DNA from: Streptomyces venezuelae ATCC 10712
Lineage (GTDB): Bacteria; Actinomycetota; Actinomycetes; Streptomycetales; Streptomycetaceae
Direction of reading: 5' to 3'
Length of the DNA stretch: 64,000 bases
Assembly (NCBI RefSeq): GCF_008639165.1
Contig: NZ_CP029197.1
Span: forward strand, 5,150,001-5,214,000
Positions 24,275-32,714 of this stretch are shown here, in pieces. Position 1 is the first letter of the stretch; every line of letters starts with the position of its first letter. A program made the position numbers and the translations under genes. The notes beneath the pieces were generated by a model. It had not been told where the DNA came from. It saw only the letters and a list, made by a program, of their open reading frames with translations, and did no database searches.

Positions 24275-26992
24275 TCAGCCCTCGGGCTGGGCCGCCGCCT
24301 TCTTGGTGGTGCGGCGGCGCGGGGCCTTCGGGGCCTCGGCCTCGGCGGCCTCGGCGACCGCCGCCGCGGCGGCCTTCTTCGTCGTACGGCGACGGGTCGG
24401 CGCCTTGGGCTCCGATGCGTCGGGCGCCTCGGCGGTCACCGTCTTCTTGGCCGCGCGGCGACGGGGGGCCTTGGGGGCCTCCTCGGCGGCGGGAGCCTCG
24501 GCGGTCTCGGCCACCGGCTCCGCGACGGCCTTCTTGGCCGTACGGCGACGGGGGGCCTTCTTGGGCTCCTCGACCGGGGCCTCGGCGACGGGGGCCTCGG
24601 CGACCGGGGCCGGAGCGGCCTCGGCGACCGGGGCGGCCTTGGTGACCGGGACCGTGATGATGACCGGCTCGGCGGAGGTCGCGGAGGCCGGCGAACCGGC
24701 AGCCTTCCGGACCACCCGGCGACGCGCGGGCTTCTTCGGCTCCTCCTCGACGACCGGCGCGGGCGCCGGCTCGACGATCGCCTCGACGACCGGCGCGGCG
24801 GTGACCGGCGAACCGGCCGCCTTGCGCACGACCCGGCGGCGACGCGGCGCGGGGACCTCCGCCGTGACCGCGGCCGGAGCCTCGGCGACGGGCGCGACGG
24901 CCTCGACGGCCACCGCAGCGGCGGCGGGGACCTCGGCGACCGGGGCGGCGACGGTGACCTCGGCGGTCTCGGCGACCGGCTCCGCGGCGGCCTTCCTGGC
25001 CGTACGGCGACGGGTGGTCTTCTTCGGCTCGACCGGGGCCTCGGCGACCGGCGCCGGAGCGGCCTCGGCGACCGGAGCGGCGGCCCGCAGGGCGGCCGCG
25101 GCGGTCTCGACCGTCTGGAACGACACGGTGTCCTCGACCGGCCGGGTCACCCGGGGGCGGCGACGGCGCGGCGCGGGAGCGAGCTCCTGCGCCACCGGGG
25201 CCGGGGCGGCGGGCGTGGCCTTCACGGCCTCCGGACGGGCGGCCGTACGGCTGCGACGGCGCGGGGCCTTCGGCTGCTCGGCGATCGGGGCCTCGGTGAC
25301 GGCCGCGGCGGCGACGGGCGCCGGAGCGGTCTCGACCGCGACACGGGCGGCGGGGGCCTCGGCCACGACACGGGCGGCCGGAGCCTCCTCGACCGCGACA
25401 CGGGCGGCCGGAGCCACCGGTGCGGCCTCGGCGACCGGGGCGGCCTTGACCGCCTGGGTCACCGGCGCGGAGCCCGGGGCACCGACGCGGGTGCGACGGC
25501 GGCGGCGCGGGGTGCGCGGACCGGACTCGGCCGTGGCCTCGTCCGTCACCGGCGCGGCCTCGACGGCCGGGGCCGCCGACGCGGGGGCGTCGGTGTCGCT
25601 GCCGCCGCGGGTGCGACGGCGCTGACGCGGGGTCCGCGTCCGCTCCGGGCGCTCCTCGGTCCGCTCGGTCCGGTCGTGGCCCTTCGGGCCGCGCGCACGG
25701 CGTCCGCCGGGCTCGCCCAGGTCCTCCAGCTCCTCCGCGCCCAGACCCGCACGGGTCCGCTCGGCGCGGGGCAGGATGCCCTTGGTGCCCGCCGGGATGT
25801 CCAGGTCCTCGAAGAGGTGCGGGGACGAGGAGTACGTCTCGACCGGCTCGTGGAAGTCCAGTTCGAGCGCCTTGTTGATGAGCTGCCAGCGCGGGATGTC
25901 GTCCCAGTCGACCAGGGTGACGGCCGTGCCCTTGTTGCCCGCGCGGCCGGTGCGGCCCACGCGGTGCAGGAAGGTCTTCTCGTCCTCGGGCGACTGGTAG
26001 TTGATGACGTGGGTGACGCCCTCGACGTCGATGCCGCGGGCGGCGACGTCGGTGCAGACGAGCACGTCGACCTTGCCGTTGCGGAAGGCGCGCAGCGCCT
26101 GCTCGCGGGCGCCCTGGCCGAGGTCGCCGTGGACCGCGCCGGACGCGAAGCCGCGGCGCTCCAGCTGCTCGGCGATGTCGGCGGCGGTGCGCTTGGTGCG
26201 GCAGAAGATCATCGCGAGCCCGCGGCCGTTGGCCTGCAGGATGCGGGAGACCATCTCCGGCTTGTCCATGTTGTGCGCGCGGTAGACGTGCTGCTTGATG
26301 TTGGCGACGGTGGCGCCCTCGCCGTCGGGCGAGGTGGCGCGGATGTGCGTCGGCTGCGACATGTAGCGGCGGGCCAGGCCGATGACCGCGCCCGGCATGG
26401 TGGCCGAGAACAGCATCGTCTGACGCTTCGCCGGAAGCATGTTGATGATCTTCTCGACGTCGGGCAGGAAGCCCAGGTCGAGCATCTCGTCGGCCTCGTC
26501 GAGGACGAGGACCTTGACGTGGGACAGGTCGAGCTTGCGCTGGCCGGCCAGGTCGAGCAGGCGGCCGGGGGTGCCGACGATGACGTCGACGCCCTTCTTC
26601 AGGGCCTCGACCTGGGGCTCGTACGCACGGCCGCCGTAGATGGCGAGCACCCGCACGTTCCGCACCTTGCCGGCGGTGAGCAGGTCGTTGGTGACCTGCT
26701 GGCACAGCTCGCGGGTGGGGACGACGACGAGCGCCTGCGGGGCGTCGGTCAGCTGCTCGGGCTTCGCCCGGCCGGCCTCGACGTCCGTGGGGACGGTGAC
26801 GCGCTCCAGGATGGGGAGGCCGAAACCGAGGGTCTTGCCCGTGCCGGTCTTGGCCTGGCCGATGACGTCGGTGCCGGAGAGGGCGACCGGAAGGGTCATC
26901 TCCTGGATGGGGAAGGGGTTGACGATGCCGACGGCCTCCAGGGCCTCGGCCGTCTCGGGAAGGATTCCGAGTTCTCGGAAAGTCGTAGTCAG
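24275..26992 (-). CDS. DEAD-box RNA helicase with a very long basic Ala/Pro repeat tail, CTG start proposed
   Basis: The product has 905 residues. The helicase core (about residues 1-420) has the Q motif (FRELGI...FPIQ), AKTGTGKT, PTRELCQQ, GTPGRL, VLDEADEML, FSATM and HRVGRTGRAG. It unwinds structured RNA, as in cold adaptation or ribosome assembly. The remaining 480 residues repeat a block of acidic Ala/Val/Glu/Pro stretches followed by PRRRxxxKA-type basic clusters, like histone H1 tails. There is no ATG, GTG or TTG at the conserved start; CTG at 26992 lies seven bases after AGAGG. An in-frame GTG at 27100 has no ribosome-binding site. Confidence 0.9.
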   Translation of the reverse strand: MTTTFRELGILPETAEALEAVGIVNPFPIQEMTLPVALSGTDVIGQAKTGTGKTLGFGLPILERVTVPTDVEAGRAKPEQLTDAPQALVVVPTRELCQQVTNDLLTAGKVRNVRVLAIYGGRAYEPQVEALKKGVDVIVGTPGRLLDLAGQRKLDLSHVKVLVLDEADEMLDLGFLPDVEKIINMLPAKRQTMLFSATMPGAVIGLARRYMSQPTHIRATSPDGEGATVANIKQHVYRAHNMDKPEMVSRILQANGRGLAMIFCRTKRTAADIAEQLERRGFASGAVHGDLGQGAREQALRAFRNGKVDVLVCTDVAARGIDVEGVTHVINYQSPEDEKTFLHRVGRTGRAGNKGTAVTLVDWDDIPRWQLINKALELDFHEPVETYSSSPHLFEDLDIPAGTKGILPRAERTRAGLGAEELEDLGEPGGRRARGPKGHDRTERTEERPERTRTPRQRRRTRGGSDTDAPASAAPAVEAAPVTDEATAESGPRTPRRRRRTRVGAPGSAPVTQAVKAAPVAEAAPVAPAARVAVEEAPAARVVAEAPAARVAVETAPAPVAAAAVTEAPIAEQPKAPRRRSRTAARPEAVKATPAAPAPVAQELAPAPRRRRPRVTRPVEDTVSFQTVETAAAALRAAAPVAEAAPAPVAEAPVEPKKTTRRRTARKAAAEPVAETAEVTVAAPVAEVPAAAAVAVEAVAPVAEAPAAVTAEVPAPRRRRVVRKAAGSPVTAAPVVEAIVEPAPAPVVEEEPKKPARRRVVRKAAGSPASATSAEPVIITVPVTKAAPVAEAAPAPVAEAPVAEAPVEEPKKAPRRRTAKKAVAEPVAETAEAPAAEEAPKAPRRRAAKKTVTAEAPDASEPKAPTRRRTTKKAAAAAVAEAAEAEAPKAPRRRTTKKAAAQPEG

Positions 26993-27383
26993 GGTGCTGC
27001 CTCTTCTGTGAGACGCGGTGCGAGGCGAACGAAGGGGGTCGTACCGTGCCGGGAACTTCCGGGCGATCGGGAAGATCGCTGCCGGGTGGCGCGGGACCAC
27101 TGCCGTCGCTCGAGCGTCGTACCGCTGAGGGTGACCCTTCCGCGGGTCCGCCGGAAGGGCTGTCGGGCCGGAGCCGATCGGGCCACCGACCGGGCATCCT
27201 CATTCATGAGTCGGCCCACCGAACACGTCCGAACGTGCGAAAGCATGTCCGCATACTCAGCAGGCGCCTTACCACTGTACCCCGGAATCGCGCATGTGTG
27301 TTGGGAGAAATGGTGATGAGGGCACGGTCACACTGACTGACCAGCGCCTTCCCCCGCCGCGCGGGCGGGCTATTGTGCGCTCC
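26993..27383. other. Divergent region between the helicase and ferritin-like genes, 391 bp
   Basis: This region holds the probably long 5' leader of the helicase mRNA, with a hairpin at 27135-27142/27152-27159 (CCCTTCCG with CGGAAGGG), and the plus-strand promoter of the ferritin-like gene. I see no gene in it. Confidence 0.5.
27371..27376 (+). promoter_or_regulatory. Candidate -10 box for a leaderless ferritin-like transcript
   Basis: TATTGT ends seven bases before the ATG at 27384 and no Shine-Dalgarno sequence is present, which suggests a leaderless mRNA. Confidence 0.4.
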
Positions 27384-28106
27384 ATGGAGACGCCTGACAA
27401 CGCCACACCCACCGGGATCGCCGCCAAGGACTGGGCGACGGCTTCCGCCGAGCCGCAGTACCGCGCCGCCGTGATCGACCTCCTCGGCGCCCTCGCCTAC
27501 GGAGAGCTCGCGGCCTTCGAGCGGCTCGCCGAGGACGCCAAGCTGGCGCCGACCCTCGCGGACAAGGCGGAGCTGGCGAAGATGGCCTCGGCCGAGTTCC
27601 ACCACTTCGAGCAGCTGCGCGACCGGCTCACCGCCGTGGACGCCGAGCCGACCGCGGCCATGGAGCCCTTCGCGAAGGCGCTCGACGACTTCCACCGCCA
27701 GACCGCGCCGTCGGACTGGCTGGAGGGCCTGGTCAAGGCGTACGTCGGCGACTCGATCGCCAGCGACTTCTACCGGGAGGTCGCGGCCCGCCTCGACTCC
27801 GACACGCGCGGACTCGTCCTCTCCGTGCTCGACGACACCGGCCACGGCAACTTCGCCGTGGAGAAGGTCCGCGCGGCGATCGACGCCGACCCGCGGGTCG
27901 GCGGCCGGCTCGCGCTCTGGGCGCGTCGTCTGATGGGTGAGGCGCTCTCGCAGGCCCAGCGCGTGGTCGCCGAGCGCGACGCGCTCTCGACCATGCTGGT
28001 CGGCGGCGTCGCGGACGGCTTCGACCTCGCGGAGGTGGGCCGGATGTTCTCCCGGATCACCGAGGCGCACACCAAGCGGATGGCCGCGCTGGGCCTGGCC
28101 GCCTGA
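27384..28106 (+). CDS. Ferritin-like-fold protein
   Basis: The product has 240 residues and is almost entirely helical. Carboxylate and histidine residues are spaced as in ferritin-like four-helix bundles: GELAAFERLAEDA in helix one, ASAEFHHFEQL (ExxH-like) in helix two, and DSIASDFYREVA and TGHGNFAVEKV in later helices. It resembles the tRNA hydroxylase MiaE-like branch, but the metal centre and substrate are not proven. It diverges from the DEAD-box helicase, an arrangement I recall as conserved in Streptomyces, so a role in RNA metabolism is conceivable. Confidence 0.82.
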   Translation: METPDNATPTGIAAKDWATASAEPQYRAAVIDLLGALAYGELAAFERLAEDAKLAPTLADKAELAKMASAEFHHFEQLRDRLTAVDAEPTAAMEPFAKALDDFHRQTAPSDWLEGLVKAYVGDSIASDFYREVAARLDSDTRGLVLSVLDDTGHGNFAVEKVRAAIDADPRVGGRLALWARRLMGEALSQAQRVVAERDALSTMLVGGVADGFDLAEVGRMFSRITEAHTKRMAALGLAA

Positions 28107-28148
28107 GGTCGTACCGACTCCGTCGTACGGAACGGGGGGCGGTGTCGC

Positions 28149-28418
28149 TCACACCGTCGCTGATCGTCGCAGCCGCCGCGAGGAGGGCCGGATCAGCAGC
28201 GAGAGCAGCACCGCCGCCACCGCCACCGCACCGATCAGGGTGGCGAGGAAGTGACCGGGGCCGAGGGCCCCGTGGGTGACGAGCGCGCCGAACACCCCGC
28301 CGAGCGTGCCGGTGGCGAGGACGATCACCCGAAGGGGGAGGCGGTCGGGGAGCCGGTGTGCGGCTGCCCACGCCAGGGCGAAACCGAGCAGGGCCGAACC
28401 GAGGACTTCCAGGAACAC
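28149..28418 (-). CDS. Small integral membrane protein, three helices
   Basis: The product has 89 residues. Three hydrophobic segments are visible: about residues 2-20, 31-50 and 58-76, with glycines in the middle one (LATGTLGGVFGALV). The C-terminus is basic (RRLRRSATV) and should be cytoplasmic. It loosely resembles GlsB/YeaQ-type stress membrane proteins. It converges with the ferritin-like gene and is preceded by a region without a clear ribosome-binding site, so start assignment is moderate. Confidence 0.68.
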   Translation of the reverse strand: MFLEVLGSALLGFALAWAAAHRLPDRLPLRVIVLATGTLGGVFGALVTHGALGPGHFLATLIGAVAVAAVLLSLLIRPSSRRLRRSATV

Positions 28419-28534
28419 GGCGGATCACCTCGCGGGGGGTGCGGGGCGGGTGGTGCGGTCGAACCCCTCCTACCCCAGCGCTCCGGAACGCAATCCTCCC
28501 GTACGCCCTGACGTGGCCATACGGACATACGAAA

Positions 28535-28565
28535 GGCCCGGTGGACCGTGCCGGTCCACCGGGCC
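28535..28565 (-). terminator. Terminator behind the DUF3107 gene
   Basis: A perfect 13-bp stem (28535-28547 with 28553-28565) has a five-base loop. On the minus strand it is followed by TTTC, giving a short U-run. Confidence 0.85.
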
Positions 28566-28584
28566 CTTCCCACAGATCCTGGGC

Positions 28585-28812
28585 TCAGAGCGCGCCGAAA
28601 CCCACGCGGCGAACGGCGGGCTCGCCGAGCTCCACGTACGCGATCTTCTCGGCCGGGATCAGAACCTTGCGGCCCTTCTCGTCCGAGAGGCTGAGCAGCT
28701 GCGCCTTGCCGGCCAGCGCGTCGGCCACGGCGCGCTCCACCTCCTCGGCGGACTGCCCGCTCTCCAGAACGATCTCCCGGGGTGCGTGCTGCACGCCGAT
28801 CTTGACCTCCAC
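28585..28812 (-). CDS. DUF3107 small protein
   Basis: The product has 75 residues. It begins VEVKIGVQHAPREIVLESGQ, has a helix (SAEEVERAVADALAG) and ends in short strands (GRKVLIPAEKIAYVELGE), a compact alpha/beta fold. DUF3107 is widespread in actinobacteria and is often an ATP-binding-annotated orphan; the activity is unknown. GGAGGGAC before the GTG fixes the start. It has its own terminator and lies 126 bp after the TetR gene on the same strand. Confidence 0.87.
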   Translation of the reverse strand: MEVKIGVQHAPREIVLESGQSAEEVERAVADALAGKAQLLSLSDEKGRKVLIPAEKIAYVELGEPAVRRVGFGAL

Positions 28813-28938
28813 GGCTATGTCCCTCCGAACGGTCAGCTGTGCGCGAATACCGCGCCGTACGCTGCACACATTAGCCCGGTGAGGGGACGCGCAAAGCTCA
28901 GCGGCCGCACGCCAGGAGCGAACAGCCCACGGGAATGC

Positions 28939-29598
28939 TCAGTGACCCTCGGCGCTCAGCTGTCCGTCCACCGCGTGCAGCGGGAAACCGGCGATACCGC
29001 GCCAGGCGAGCGAGGTCAGCAGCCCGACGGCCTTGTCGCGCGGAATGGCCGACTCGCTGGACAGCCAGTAGCGGGCGACGACCTGGGACACGCCGCCGAG
29101 CCCCACGGCGAGCAGCATCGACTCGTCCTTGGACAGGCCGGTGTCCTCGGCGATGACGTCCGAGATGGCCTCGGCGCACTGCAGGCTCACCCGGTCGACG
29201 CGCTCGCGCACGGCCGGCTCGTTCGTCAGATCGGACTCGAAGACCAGCCGGAAGGCGCCGCCCTCGTCCTCGACGTACGCGAAATAGGCGTCCATGGTGG
29301 CCGCGACGCGCAGCTTGTTGTCCGTGGTGGAGGCCAGGGCCGTCCGCACGGCGAGGAGGAGCGACTCGCAGTGCTGGTCGAGCAGGGCCAGGTACAGCTC
29401 GAGCTTCCCGGGGAAGTGCTGGTAGAGCACCGGCTTGCTGACGCCCGCCCGCTCGGCGATGTCGTCCATCGCGGCGGAGTGGTACCCCTGGGCGACGAAG
29501 ACCTCCTGGGCCGCGCCGAGCAGCTGGTTCCGTCGGGCACGTCGCGGCAGGCGCGTGCCCCGAGGGCGTGCTGCCTCTGTCTGCTCGATGGCGCTCAC
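28939..29598 (-). CDS. TetR-family transcriptional regulator
   Basis: The product has 219 residues. The N-terminal helix-turn-helix domain (about residues 20-70) shows QLLGAAQEVFVAQGYHSAAM, DDIAERAGVSKPVLYQHFPG and the usual following helix. The ligand-binding C-terminal domain contains a conserved FRLVFESDLTNEP stretch. The GTG at 29598 has GGGAGG upstream. The effector and targets are unknown; it may regulate itself and the following DUF3107 gene. Confidence 0.9.
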   Translation of the reverse strand: MSAIEQTEAARPRGTRLPRRARRNQLLGAAQEVFVAQGYHSAAMDDIAERAGVSKPVLYQHFPGKLELYLALLDQHCESLLLAVRTALASTTDNKLRVAATMDAYFAYVEDEGGAFRLVFESDLTNEPAVRERVDRVSLQCAEAISDVIAEDTGLSKDESMLLAVGLGGVSQVVARYWLSSESAIPRDKAVGLLTSLAWRGIAGFPLHAVDGQLSAEGH

Positions 29599-29743
29599 GC
29601 GGCCTCCCAAAAATCGATCCATGCGCGCTGTCGCACGCGCCGCCATCGTACTTTTGGGTAACCCGGCTGTGCGCGGTGCGAACGCAGAATTTCACGGACC
29701 GGACGCCCGGGTCGACAGTCGATTCACGATTGAACCGAACAAA

Positions 29744-29959
29744 TCAGCGGTAGTCGTCCTCGTCCTGGGTGACCACACGCGCCTGTTCGGAGGAGTCGGC
29801 CTCGTTCGCCGAGTCGCGTTCGACGTGGGTGACCGGCTCGTCCTCGCGTTGCTGCAGTTCGGTGTGCTGCTCGGCAGCGTCGGCCTCGGGGATTTCCTGG
29901 TCCAGCACGACGTCCTCTTCCTCGGTGAATGTGTCCGGATCGGTCGGATCGACAGTCAT
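29744..29959 (-). CDS. Small acidic protein
   Basis: The product has 71 residues. About a third of all residues are Asp or Glu; it has few hydrophobic residues and no Cys. It starts MTVDPTDPDTFTEEEDVVLD and ends DEDDYR, and looks unfolded. Similar acidic proteins in Streptomyces fall into DUF5709-like groups, but I cannot be sure of the match. GGAAGG lies six bases before the ATG, so translation is likely. Confidence 0.65.
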   Translation of the reverse strand: MTVDPTDPDTFTEEEDVVLDQEIPEADAAEQHTELQQREDEPVTHVERDSANEADSSEQARVVTQDEDDYR

Positions 29960-30099
29960 GCGGTTCCTTCCGGCACGCGGGTCGCGGTCCTCTCCGATGG
30001 CCCTCTCTCCGAGCCTAGGAGCACCCGCGCCATGCCGCACACGCACTTGTGACGGCACCCACACGTCCGCGCGCGTGATCGTCTCGTAATATTGCGGCC

Positions 30100-31068
30100 A
30101 TGTCGTCGACCGAGCTGCCGGAAACCCGGAGCGCCGCCGCACCGGCCGCCTCGCGCGCCACCCGCGCCGTGCGGGTCGCCGACGGCGAGGAGCTCCGCTC
30201 CGTGTCCCTGCCCGGCCTCAGCCTCACCGTGCGGGCCCGGCCGGGCGACACGCCGGGACTGCCGCCCGCGCTGTACGTCCACGGCCTCGGCGGGTCCTCG
30301 CAGAACTGGTCCGCCCTGATGCCGCTGCTCGCGGACCTCGTCGACGGCGAGGCGGTCGACCTGCCCGGCTTCGGCGACTCGCCGCCGCCCGACGACGGCA
30401 ACTACTCGATCATCGCGCACGCCCGGGCCGTCATCCGGCTCCTCGACTCCGCGGGACGCGGCCCGGTGCACCTCTTCGGCAACTCGCTGGGCGGCGCCGT
30501 CGCCACCCGCGTCGCCGCGGCCCGGCCCGACCTGGTCCGCACCCTCACCCTGATCTCGCCGGCACTGCCCGAGCTGCGCGCCCAGCGGACCACCTGGCCC
30601 ACGGTGCTGCTCGCGGTGCCCGGCGTCGCCTCGGCCTTCGCGAGGCTCACCAAGGACTGGACGGCCGAGCAGCGGGTCCGCGGCGTCCTCGCCCTCTGTT
30701 ACGGGGACCCCGGCCGGGTCACCGACGAGGGGCTTCGGCACGCCGTGGAAGAGATGGAGCGGCGCCTCGAGCTCCCCTACTTCTGGGACGCCATGGCCCG
30801 TTCCTCGCGCGGCATCGTCGACGCGTACACGCTCGGCGGCCAGCACGGACTGTGGCGGCAGGCCGAACGGGTCCTCGCCCCCACTCTGCTCGTCTACGGC
30901 GGTCGCGACCGGCTGGTGTCGTACCGTATGGCCCGGCGGGCGGCCGCCACGTTCCGGGGTTCGCGCCTGCTGACCCTCCCCGACGCGGGGCACGTGGCGA
31001 TGATGGAGTACCCCGAGACGGTCGCCCAGGCCGCCCGGGACCTGATCGTCGATCACGGCGGGAGCTGA
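30100..31068 (+). CDS. Alpha/beta hydrolase
   Basis: The product has 322 residues. The oxyanion region YVHGLGGSSQNW, the nucleophile elbow FGNSLGGAVATRVAA (Ser in GNSLGG near residue 128), the acid loop YGGRDRLVSYRM and the catalytic His in PDAGHVAMMEYPE are all in place. Sequence style is that of C-C bond hydrolases and esterases. It lies 8 bp before the DUF3152 gene on the same strand, so the two are likely co-transcribed. The substrate is unknown. Confidence 0.88.
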   Translation: MSSTELPETRSAAAPAASRATRAVRVADGEELRSVSLPGLSLTVRARPGDTPGLPPALYVHGLGGSSQNWSALMPLLADLVDGEAVDLPGFGDSPPPDDGNYSIIAHARAVIRLLDSAGRGPVHLFGNSLGGAVATRVAAARPDLVRTLTLISPALPELRAQRTTWPTVLLAVPGVASAFARLTKDWTAEQRVRGVLALCYGDPGRVTDEGLRHAVEEMERRLELPYFWDAMARSSRGIVDAYTLGGQHGLWRQAERVLAPTLLVYGGRDRLVSYRMARRAAATFRGSRLLTLPDAGHVAMMEYPETVAQAARDLIVDHGGS

Positions 31069-31076
31069 TCCGGGGC

Positions 31077-32465
31077 GTGGGACGACATAGCCGCAAGGGC
31101 TCCGCGCCCTCGGTGGGCGACACCGGGCAACAGACAGCGGTTCCGCAGGCGCAGGCGCCGGCGCCGGGGGCGGGGACACCAGGATCACCGGGGACACCCG
31201 GGGCACCGGCCGGCCGCGCGCCGGGCACCGGGCGCCGCCGCAGGACCGCGGACGGCACGGGCCCACGGCAGCCCGGCGACCCGACCGGCACACCGGCCCA
31301 CGGCAGCCCGGCGTACGGGAACCCGGCGTACGGGACCCCGACGCAGGGGACGCCCGCGCACGGCACTCCGGCGTACGGGTACGCCGGTGGGGCGCATGAC
31401 ACCGGTTCCCACGCCACCCCCGGCACCCCGGCGCACGGGACGCCCGTGTACCGGACCCCCGTGCGGGGCGGGCATCCGCAGCACGACGAGAGCACCGCGG
31501 CCCGGCCCGGGCCGTACGTACCCCGGCACGGCGCGCCCCGCGCCGCTGAGGCCGGGCCGGACGCCGCGCAGGCGCCGTTCATCCCCGGTCAGCGCCGCGA
31601 GAGCGGCCCCGGGGACGAGGAGCCGATGGCCGGCCGGGGCGGTCTCGGCCGCACCCTCACCGGGGTCGCGGCGGCCGCCGTCGCCACCGTCCTCGCGGTC
31701 GTCGTCACCGGGCAGGTCACCGAGCAGGAGGAGTCCCCGTCCGCGGCCCGCGCCGCCGGGCAGCCGGACGGGCGTGCCTCGGACGACACCTCCGCCTCCC
31801 GCTCCGACGAGCGGCCCGTCCCGCCGAGCCCGGCGGCGACCCCCAGCGGCTTCCCGCCGCCGCCGACGTACGACGAGCTGATCGGCTACCAGTTCCCGAT
31901 CGACCCGAAGATGAAGGGGCCCGGGACCTTCAAGGCCGTGCCGGGCTTCCAGAAGGCGCCGGGCAAGGGGAAGACGATCCGCTACCGGATCGACGTGGAG
32001 GACGGCCTAGGCCTCGACCAGGAGCTGTTCACCACGGCCGTGTTCAAGACGCTGAACGACGCGCGGAGTTGGGCGGGGAAGGGGGAGATGACCTTCGAGC
32101 GCATTTCCACCGGGGACCCGCAGTTCGTCATCACGCTCGCCAGCCCGGGCACCACCGGCGACTGGTGCCGGAAGTCCGGTCTCGACACCACGATCGACAA
32201 CGTGTCCTGCGACTCGGCCAGCACGAACCGCGTGATGATCAACGCCTTCCGCTGGGCACAGGGCTCGGAGACCTTCGGTCCCAAGGCGATGCTCGCGTAT
32301 CGCCAGATGCTCATCAATCACGAGGTCGGGCACCGGCTCGGGCACGGGCATGTGAACTGCCGCACTCCGGGTGCGCTCGCCCCGGTGATGCAGCAGCAGA
32401 CGAAGTCGCTGGACATCGACGGGATCAAGTGCCGTCCCAACCCCTGGGTGCATCCGGGCAGTTGA
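31077..32465 (+). CDS. DUF3152 protein, membrane-anchored putative metalloprotease
   Basis: The product has 462 residues. A long Gly/Pro/Thr-rich cytoplasmic region with GTPAHGTPAYG-type repeats (about residues 60-150) leads to one membrane helix (about residues 195-220). A Pro/Ser-rich linker and the DUF3152 domain (about residues 265-460) follow. That domain carries NHEVGHRLGHGH, an HExxHxxGxxH metzincin-type zinc site, and two or more paired cysteines. It probably cleaves protein outside the membrane; no substrate is known. The GTG at 31077 is the best start in this frame. Confidence 0.85.
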   Translation: MGRHSRKGSAPSVGDTGQQTAVPQAQAPAPGAGTPGSPGTPGAPAGRAPGTGRRRRTADGTGPRQPGDPTGTPAHGSPAYGNPAYGTPTQGTPAHGTPAYGYAGGAHDTGSHATPGTPAHGTPVYRTPVRGGHPQHDESTAARPGPYVPRHGAPRAAEAGPDAAQAPFIPGQRRESGPGDEEPMAGRGGLGRTLTGVAAAAVATVLAVVVTGQVTEQEESPSAARAAGQPDGRASDDTSASRSDERPVPPSPAATPSGFPPPPTYDELIGYQFPIDPKMKGPGTFKAVPGFQKAPGKGKTIRYRIDVEDGLGLDQELFTTAVFKTLNDARSWAGKGEMTFERISTGDPQFVITLASPGTTGDWCRKSGLDTTIDNVSCDSASTNRVMINAFRWAQGSETFGPKAMLAYRQMLINHEVGHRLGHGHVNCRTPGALAPVMQQQTKSLDIDGIKCRPNPWVHPGS

Positions 32466-32529
32466 CGTCGGACCCGATGACCGTTCGCTCACATTCTGAG
32501 ACGGGTGTCTCAGGAACGGGCGGGCCGCG

Positions 32530-32558
32530 TTGACATCGTTCGGGCGTTCGTTCATATT
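32530..32558 (+). promoter_or_regulatory. Promoter driving a leaderless leader ORF
   Basis: A perfect TTGACA -35 box (32530-32535) is followed after 17 bp by CATATT (32553-32558, four of six matches to TATAAT). The expected start is about seven bases later, at or next to the ATG at 32566. Confidence 0.72.
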
Positions 32559-32565
32559 TCTCGGC

Positions 32566-32661
32566 ATGTCGCACCGTCACGTCGTCTCCGATCGCGCCGC
32601 CTTCGAGCTGGCGCTCATCGGCGTGGCCGGACATTCCGTCGCCGACGTTCTCTGTAGCTGA
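32566..32661 (+). CDS. Putative 31-residue regulatory leader peptide, leaderless
   Basis: The ORF begins MSHRHVVSDRAAFELALIGV and ends AGHSVADVLCS. It has no Shine-Dalgarno sequence, and its ATG falls where transcription should begin from the TTGACA promoter, so it is probably read from a leaderless mRNA. The only cysteine is the next-to-last codon. The stop codon lies inside the left arm of a terminator hairpin. This is the layout of a transcription attenuator in which ribosome position decides termination. It is not the known RHVDLCR leader family of sulfur genes, though it is similar in style. Confidence 0.6.
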   Translation: MSHRHVVSDRAAFELALIGVAGHSVADVLCS

Positions 32662-32684
32662 CGGGCATCCGAGCGCCCGTCGGC
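32657..32684 (+). terminator. Attenuator terminator overlapping the leader stop codon
   Basis: GCTGACGGGC (32657-32666) pairs with GCCCGTCGGC (32675-32684), 10 bp including one G-U, with an eight-base loop and a CTTTCGCTTCT tail. GCCGACG at 32641-32647, or again at 32704-32710, could pair with CGTCGGC of the right arm and compete with the terminator. Confidence 0.62.
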
Positions 32685-32714
32685 CTTTCGCTTCTCCCGC
32701 ATAGCCGACGCCTT

